Source: CAIWAH01 sp964602595 (GTDB lineage Bacteria > Verrucomicrobiota > Verrucomicrobiia > Limisphaerales > UBA9464). From it: 64,000 nucleotides of DNA. The DNA lies in NCBI GenBank assembly GCA_964602595.1, contig CAZRRO010000001.1, forward strand, positions 186,001 through 250,000, in the 5' to 3' direction. The notes beneath the pieces are model-generated. The model saw nothing but the letters and a program-made list of their open reading frames with translations. It was not told where the DNA came from and made no database searches. Shown one piece after another: positions 59,204 through 64,000 of the stretch; position 1 is the stretch's first letter, and each line of letters begins with the position of its first letter. A program made the position numbers and the translations under genes.

Positions 59204-60748
59204 TCAGAGCACACGAATCAGCACGACGGTCAGGTCGTCGTTCTGCGGATCCGGCGCCGTGAAATCGCGGGCCGCCTGGCATAGGCGTCGCACCAGTTCC
59301 GGCAACGGACTGGTCCGATGCTCCCGGACGATTTCGAGGGCCCGTTCAAGCCCGAAACACTCACCGTCGGAGCGCATCGCCTCATCAATCCCGTCGGTCA
59401 GGAGCAGCACCAAATCACCGGACTCCAGTGCCACCTCCATCCCGGCGGCGAACGGCGTTCCCCCTTGGCGTCCCAGCGCCCGGCCCGTCCGTTTGAGCAC
59501 CGCCTTCACTTCCCCGGCGGCATTGATCACCTGAGCCGCGGGATGCCCGGCATTGGCGTAGGTCAACCGCCGGGCAGCGGGATCCAGCCGGACCATGCAC
59601 AGGGTGATGTAGCGTTCGGACCCGAGGTCCTCCCGCAGGAGTTCCTCGGCTTCATCCAAGATGGAAGCCGGTTGGGCGTGGCGACGGGACAGCGGTCGCA
59701 GGTAGGCCCGAGCCTCGGCCATGAGCAAGGCGGGGCCCACGCCATGGCCGCTGACATCCGCCACCACGATGCCCAACCCGCCGTCGGCCATCGGGAGGAA
59801 ATCAAAATAGTCGCCCCCGGTCGCCACGGCGGGCTGCGAAACGCCGGCGAACTCGAAGCCGGGAATTTCCGGCGCCGCCTTGGGAAACAGCCGTTGCTGG
59901 ATCTCCCGCGCGGCCGCGAATTCTTCGCGCGAATGCTGCAGTTCCCGCTCAACCCGGCGGCGTTCGGTCACGTCGCGAAAGAAAAATACCACCCAAAGTT
60001 GCTCGCCCATCCGCATGTCCGTGATCGCCACGTCGATCTCCACCGGTTCGCCGTTCTTCCGCCGGCCCAGGGCCGTGTCCGTCCGGAACGAGCGACGTTC
60101 ATTCCACCATTGCCCGGCGACCAATTCCTCCGGCTGGAGCCGGTCCATCGTCTGGCCGATCAGATCCTCCGGCGCCCAGCCAAAAACCACGGCCACGGCG
60201 GGATTGGCAAAACGCACCACACCGGCGGAATCCAGCAGCAGCACGGCGTCAGTCGAATTTTCCCAGACCGACCGGTAGCGAAGTTCGCTGTCCCGCAACG
60301 TCGCCTCGGCTTCCCGGCGGGCCCGGCGGGAGGCGGCGTCCTTGAGTTCACGCTGGACCGCCGGGATCAGTCGGCCGGTATCGCCCTTCTTGAGGAAGTC
60401 CTGCGCCCCGGCCTTCATGGCGTCGATGGCCACACCTTCCTCGATCCCGCCGGAAATGATGATGAAGGGAACGTCCAAACCCGTGCCCTGGAGCAACCGG
60501 AGCGCCTCCGGCGCGCTGAATCCCGGCATCGTGTGGTCGCAGAGAATCAGGTCCCACGGCTCCGCCTGGAGGCTGGCCAGCAACGTCGGGCCGGAAGCGA
60601 CCCGCTTGAAGGCCACCTGCCAACCGCCGGTGCGGAGCTGCGCCACGAGTATCCGAGCGTCAAATTCGGAATCCTCCACCACCAGCACCCGCAGGGGCGG
60701 CGAGGTCATGCCGTGGCCGGCGGAGGTCGGCGTCGGGTTCAAATCCAT
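59204..60748 (-). CDS. Response regulator with PAS and PP2C-type phosphatase output
   Basis: 514 residues. The receiver has VLVVEDSEFD and the phosphoacceptor Asp71 in LILCDHTMPG. A PAS domain follows (residues 150-270, YRSVWENSTDAVLLLDSAGVV, GRRKNGEPVEIDV). The output is a SpoIIE/RsbU-like PP2C phosphatase with GGDYFDFLPMADG, VVADVSGHGVGPALLMAEAR and NDDLTVVLIRV, which carry the metal-binding Asp and Gly. Known: such proteins dephosphorylate anti-sigma-factor antagonists in partner-switching stress responses. No antagonist or anti-sigma gene is visible here. It is convergent with hisD. Confidence 0.92.
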   Translation of the reverse strand: MDLNPTPTSAGHGMTSPPLRVLVVEDSEFDARILVAQLRTGGWQVAFKRVASGPTLLASLQAEPWDLILCDHTMPGFSAPEALRLLQGTGLDVPFIIISGGIEEGVAIDAMKAGAQDFLKKGDTGRLIPAVQRELKDAASRRARREAEATLRDSELRYRSVWENSTDAVLLLDSAGVVRFANPAVAVVFGWAPEDLIGQTMDRLQPEELVAGQWWNERRSFRTDTALGRRKNGEPVEIDVAITDMRMGEQLWVVFFFRDVTERRRVERELQHSREEFAAAREIQQRLFPKAAPEIPGFEFAGVSQPAVATGGDYFDFLPMADGGLGIVVADVSGHGVGPALLMAEARAYLRPLSRRHAQPASILDEAEELLREDLGSERYITLCMVRLDPAARRLTYANAGHPAAQVINAAGEVKAVLKRTGRALGRQGGTPFAAGMEVALESGDLVLLLTDGIDEAMRSDGECFGLERALEIVREHRTSPLPELVRRLCQAARDFTAPDPQNDDLTVVLIRVL

Positions 60749-60775
60749 GATCGACTCCGACGGGTCACACCCGCC

Positions 60776-61540
60776 TCAGTGACGGTTCCGCCGCCAGTTG
60801 AGGAACAGGAACACGCCGGCGACCGAGAAGAGGGCGACCGTCCCGGGTTCGGGCACGGCGGTAATGCGGGCGTGGAAGTTGGCGCGGTTGGGCGGAATCA
60901 CGAACAGCGCCCAGGAATCAGCCCGCGTCGGATCCGTCTTTCCCCAGTAGTCGCTGTAGCTGCCGATCAGGAAGGTGCCGTTCGAAGTCGGCAAAATCGC
61001 GCCCACGGTCACCGGGTCCGAGATGGTAAGCCCGGCCTGGTTGCCGGCCGCCCCGGTCAATCCGCTGAACTCGATGGTCCACGTCAGCTTGTCCGGCACC
61101 ACGATGTTGGGGACGCTCAGGGTGACTTCCTTGAACTGATTGAATCCGGAGATCGCGATCGGCGCGCTTTCCCACTTGAGCGAGGCCGGCATCGGTGCCG
61201 CCGGACCGGACGAAGGCGTGTGCATCGCCCCATCGTTCGCATAAAACCGCACAACGGCGCTGGCTCCGGTGCTGGTGCCCGGGGTGATGTCGCCGAAATA
61301 CTCGAACACGAACGAGGTCACGACGCGCGCGGTGCCGGCGAGCGAGATCTCATCGCCGAACTCCATCTGGCGCCCGTTGATCGGGCTCCGGTTGGACACC
61401 CACCGGTCGCTGCGGTTGGACGTGCTGTCGTAAACCACCGTGTCAGCGCCGAGCAGGGCCGGGACGGTCACGAGTGCCAGCGCCACGGCGGACAGGGTCG
61501 CGGGCAACGAGGATTGGCTGGGGGCGAAAATTGCGTTCAC
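60776..61540 (-). CDS. PEP-CTERM secreted protein
   Basis: I choose the GTG at 61540 (VNAIFAPSQSS), giving about 254 residues. A signal peptide ends in ALLGADT. The mature part is beta-rich and Gly/Ser/Thr-rich. The C-terminus is a sorting signal: VPEPGTVALFSVAGVFLFL followed by NWRRNRH, i.e. a PEP motif, hydrophobic helix and positive tail. Known: exosortase cuts such signals at PEP and attaches the protein to the surface or releases it into extracellular matrix. The gene starts 149 nt after speD and is on the same strand as the regulator gene. Confidence 0.88.
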   Translation of the reverse strand: MNAIFAPSQSSLPATLSAVALALVTVPALLGADTVVYDSTSNRSDRWVSNRSPINGRQMEFGDEISLAGTARVVTSFVFEYFGDITPGTSTGASAVVRFYANDGAMHTPSSGPAAPMPASLKWESAPIAISGFNQFKEVTLSVPNIVVPDKLTWTIEFSGLTGAAGNQAGLTISDPVTVGAILPTSNGTFLIGSYSDYWGKTDPTRADSWALFVIPPNRANFHARITAVPEPGTVALFSVAGVFLFLNWRRNRH

Positions 61541-61689
61541 GACGGGTAATGGGTCCCGCTCAGGCGGCGTCCGATTCTCAACCCGCAACTGGGTCGGCCG
61601 CTGCCCCGCAAGGACGGGCCGACAACTGCCGGATTGTTTACACTTGGTCAAGCTTAGCCTCGGCCGGGCAACGGGTTGGAGCGCCCGGA

Positions 61690-62067
61690 TCAGACCCGTC
61701 CCCGGGCGAAGCTGCGCCGCCGAACCTCGCGGGCACCCAGCACCATACGCAGTTCTTCCCGGATGCGGGCGTGGTCCAGTCGCGGGCTGCACGAGAAGAC
61801 GTCCACGGCGGCATAGCCGTGTTCCGGCCACGTATGGACGGTGACGTGCGATTCGGTGATCACCACCACTCCGGTGACGCCCCACGGGCTGAACTGGTGG
61901 AACACGCTCCTCACAATGGTCCCGCCCCCCGCCCGGACCGCCTTCAGCATGCCGGCGCGAATGCTCCTCGTGCGGCGCAGGTTTTCCGCCGGGCACCCGT
62001 GAAACTCCAGCAGGGTGTGCTGGCATAGCGCCGGAAGGGCGGACCGTTGGCTGGGTGATGATTTCAT
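61690..62067 (-). CDS. speD: S-adenosylmethionine decarboxylase proenzyme
   Basis: 125 residues from the ATG at 62067. The short class 1b enzyme has a self-cleavage site in ITESHVTVHTWPEHGYAAVD: Ser73 becomes the pyruvoyl group, His78 assists, and Cys93 in DVFSC is conserved. The enzyme gives the aminopropyl donor for spermidine. Its ATG overlaps the stop of the FAD protein gene by four bases, which indicates coupled translation. With speE and aguB it completes a putrescine-to-spermidine route. Confidence 0.93.
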   Translation of the reverse strand: MKSSPSQRSALPALCQHTLLEFHGCPAENLRRTRSIRAGMLKAVRAGGGTIVRSVFHQFSPWGVTGVVVITESHVTVHTWPEHGYAAVDVFSCSPRLDHARIREELRMVLGAREVRRRSFARGRV

Positions 62068-63683
62068 GCGTGGGAACCGAGCTGGGCCAGGACCGCCCCG
62101 GCCGCGCGGTGGCCGTGGGCGCAGGCTTCCTCGAAGACGGAGATTCCACTGAGATCCGAGTGGGCGAAATGCACGCGCCCCGTGGGCCGGGCCATTTCCG
62201 CGCGGACGTGGCCCCAGATGTAACCGGGCCGCGGCGTCACCATCCCATGCCCCCAGACCATGACGTCCAACCGCCGCAGGGCGGAGCGCAGTTCTGGATG
62301 CACCCGGCCCAGATCGCCAAGGATGAGTTCGCACCATTCAGGGTAACTTCGCCGTTGGGCTTCCCGGCGGGATTCTGCGGAGGGCAAATGATCCAACGGC
62401 AGGTAGTAGGTGAGGACCGTTTCCCGCAGCACCGGGCTGAAGTGCTGGTGCGTCGCCACCACGTAACCCAACGAATTGGACCGATAGATGACGTTGTCCC
62501 ACGCCAATGGGGCGCCACGACCGACGGGCAACCGGTCCAGCGTCAGGTTGGCTACCATCCACGGCGAGTATTCCGGACCGCCGTCCCCGCTGCCGGCCGC
62601 CGGCACCAACCGCGCCGCCACAAATCGCGGCACCGCCAGGATGACCGCCTCGGCCACGTAACGGACCGCTTGGTTGGCGGCGGCGTCCCAAGTTTCGACC
62701 AAAACGTGATCCCCCTGCGGTTCGGCTTTCCAGACGGCATTCCGCGAGCGAAGCCGGTCACCGAGCGGCACGCGCAGGCGATTCACCAGCCAGGCATTGC
62801 CCTCCGGCCAGGTAACCACGGCATGGCTCGGTGCATTGGCGGCCACTCCTCCCCGGGCGGCGAAATAGTGCAAACCCGCCCACGCGCTGACCCGGCGGAT
62901 CCCTGCGCCAAAATCGTCGCGGCAGCAGTAGTCCACATACCAGCGCAACGGCTCGCTCCGGTAACCCTCACGGTCCAGCCATTCGCCCATCGTCAGCCGG
63001 TCCAATTCACGCCACGCCGGGTCGGCGGAACTTCGGTCCACGGGAATGGCAAACAACGGCCGGCCATCGGCACCGCGCGCCTGTTTTAGGCCGTCGGTGA
63101 ATCTCAGGAACCGATCCAGATCCCCGCGTTCGGCAGCGGTCAGGCCATGGCTGGGAATGATCCCGTCCTGCCAGCGTCCGTGGAGAAAAAGCCGCTCCAT
63201 CGGATCGTGGCAAAGGAACTCCTCGCGATAGATTGGCCGCCCCTTGGCATCCGTTCCGGTGATCACGCCGAAGTCCCGGAAAAGCTCCCGCACTTCGACA
63301 GCCTCCGGCCCTACCAACGGAACGTAGTGGGCACCCCACGGATGGGCGGCAACCGCGTTCGCGCCGCCACGCGAATTGCCGCCGACATGAGCCTCCAGTT
63401 CCAGCACCGCGAAGTCCTCCACGCCGCCGCGGTGCAAGGCACGCGCCGCGACCAATCCCGAGATGCCGCCTCCGACGACCAACACCCGCACGTGTTCCTC
63501 CCGGTTCGCCGGCACAAAGCCGCCGTCACGCAGCCGATGGCCCAACGCCGCATCGGCCCCGACGATTCCGCCCGCGAAGGCGGGCAACGAACGAGAACAG
63601 CCCGCGGCGAAGCCCCAAGCCGGTGCGGTAGCCAGGAACTGCCGGCGGTTTAGTCCGGCCCGTTGGCGTGGGTCAGTGGACAT
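62064..63683 (-). CDS. FAD-dependent amine oxidoreductase-like protein, Tat-exported
   Basis: 539 residues. The Tat signal has RRQFL (Arg13-Arg14) and ends near Cys29 in AAGCS, which could be a lipobox. The Rossmann FAD motif is VLVVGGGISGLVAARAL with the ribose-binding Glu, then LEAHVGGNSRGG, AVILAVPRFVAARLV and the C-terminal SDLSGISVFEEAC loop. It resembles flavin amine oxidase/protoporphyrinogen oxidase-like proteins. The gene lies between spermidine synthase and speD, overlapping both, so a polyamine substrate is likely, but Tat export would place it outside the cytoplasm. The acceptor is unknown. Confidence 0.85.
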   Translation of the reverse strand: MSTDPRQRAGLNRRQFLATAPAWGFAAGCSRSLPAFAGGIVGADAALGHRLRDGGFVPANREEHVRVLVVGGGISGLVAARALHRGGVEDFAVLELEAHVGGNSRGGANAVAAHPWGAHYVPLVGPEAVEVRELFRDFGVITGTDAKGRPIYREEFLCHDPMERLFLHGRWQDGIIPSHGLTAAERGDLDRFLRFTDGLKQARGADGRPLFAIPVDRSSADPAWRELDRLTMGEWLDREGYRSEPLRWYVDYCCRDDFGAGIRRVSAWAGLHYFAARGGVAANAPSHAVVTWPEGNAWLVNRLRVPLGDRLRSRNAVWKAEPQGDHVLVETWDAAANQAVRYVAEAVILAVPRFVAARLVPAAGSGDGGPEYSPWMVANLTLDRLPVGRGAPLAWDNVIYRSNSLGYVVATHQHFSPVLRETVLTYYLPLDHLPSAESRREAQRRSYPEWCELILGDLGRVHPELRSALRRLDVMVWGHGMVTPRPGYIWGHVRAEMARPTGRVHFAHSDLSGISVFEEACAHGHRAAGAVLAQLGSHA

Positions 63684-64000
63684 AGTTCGCCCACTCCTCC
63701 TCGAAGTATCGCACCAGTGCCTGGTTGTTCAGCCGGTTCACGTCCACGGGAAGCGGCGCCATGTCCGGCGGAAATTCGAACAGGGAACGCAGCGTCGCGG
63801 CGGTAACAAAACGCAATCCCTCCGGCAACCGGGCAGCCGCCGGGAGCGGTTCGGGACTGGCGAGCACAAAGCCCCATTCGCCGAAGCTGGGCACGTAAAG
63901 GTGATACGGCTCCGTCACGAAACCGGCGGCCTGCAGGGTCGAGTCCACACACCAGAACGCCCGCCGCGCCACATAGGGTGAAGTGCTCTGCACCACCATC
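63673..64000 (-). CDS. speE: Spermidine synthase, 3' end only (runs off the window)
   Basis: Only the C-terminal 110 or so codons are inside the window; the gene continues beyond position 64000. The readable part, QSTSPYVARRAFWCVDSTL, GFVTEPYHLYVPSFGEWGFVL, then FVTAATLRSLFEFPPDM and NNQALVRYFEEEW, matches the catalytic domain end of spermidine synthases, especially the longer membrane-anchored kind. Whether this copy has N-terminal helices cannot be seen. Its stop overlaps the FAD gene start by 11 nt, so it is the first of the three polyamine genes on this strand. Confidence 0.85.
   Translation of the reverse strand, partial: MVVQSTSPYVARRAFWCVDSTLQAAGFVTEPYHLYVPSFGEWGFVLASPEPLPAAARLPEGLRFVTAATLRSLFEFPPDMAPLPVDVNRLNNQALVRYFEEEWANYVH

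Noticed and set aside
59318..61549. A plus-strand open frame of 743 codons opposite the response regulator and PEP-CTERM genes
   Set aside because: It lies opposite genes with clear motifs and shows a His/Arg/Gly-rich composition typical of shadow frames.
1..64000. CRISPR arrays and rRNA genes
   Set aside because: I found no regularly spaced repeat-spacer units and no rRNA-like sequence anywhere in the window.

Overview
The window looks like a chromosome segment from a high-GC, Gram-negative, free-living bacterium, most likely a verrucomicrobial (Limisphaerales-like) lineage. That placement is inference. It rests on a PEP-CTERM secreted protein, dispersed palindromic repeats that also sit in frame inside genes, a squalene synthase-family enzyme, and a Verrucomicrobia-like mix of housekeeping genes. 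Two tRNA genes are present, Arg(CCT) and Cys(GCA), with a 3' fragment of a third (probably Pro). There is no rRNA and no CRISPR array.

Region 1 (1-7067) is the right end of an integrated element that resembles a phage satellite. Leftwards from a tRNA 3' fragment at 7035-7067 come a frameshifted tyrosine integrase, two small unknown genes, an AlpA/excisionase-like HTH gene, a RepA/DnaB-like replication ATPase, an iteron-like repeat cluster and a small terminase subunit. An ASCH-domain gene without a normal start and two unknown genes follow. The left boundary lies outside the window.

Region 2 (7.3-15.2 kb) is chromosomal. It holds N-carbamoylputrescine amidase coupled to a Ser/Thr kinase, HU protein with a clear terminator, ketopantoate reductase, a squalene/phytoene synthase, and a HAD hydrolase coupled to a tRNA-dihydrouridine synthase, then a Gfo/Idh/MocA oxidoreductase.

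Region 3 (15.5-20.2 kb) is a compact two-gene putative defence locus. A 1192-residue protein joins a TIR domain, a seven-blade WD40 propeller, a Roc-COR GTPase module, a cysteine cluster and a C-terminal DUF4365-like nuclease fold. An AbiGi-like protein follows 31 nt downstream. This is the best candidate for an undescribed system.

Region 4 (20.3-38.8 kb) is chromosomal: a large secreted protein, a DUF3748/TolB-like lipoprotein, a chemoreceptor, an exported protein and an outer-membrane protein, seryl-tRNA synthetase, a rhamnose operon (isomerase, an odd AT-richer insert gene, ABC ATPase, permease), a kelch-like protein, a GT2 glycosyltransferase and a divergent MFS transporter.

Region 5 (38,884-50,860) is a complete integrated island of about 12 kb in tRNA-Arg(CCT), bounded by 42-bp perfect direct repeats. 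It carries an integrase, an HTH protein, a primase-like protein and a DUF3987 protein. Its cargo is one tight operon in which an HsdM-HsdS fusion, DarT, DarG and HsdR follow each other. This is a type I restriction system with a DNA ADP-ribosylation toxin-antitoxin pair in its middle.

Region 6 (51-64 kb) is chromosomal: tRNA-Cys, purH, a membrane/TPR protein, a GT4 glycosyltransferase, a WecA/MraY-type sugar-phosphate transferase, hisD, a response regulator with a PP2C phosphatase domain, a PEP-CTERM protein, and a polyamine operon (spermidine synthase, FAD amine oxidoreductase-like protein, S-adenosylmethionine decarboxylase).
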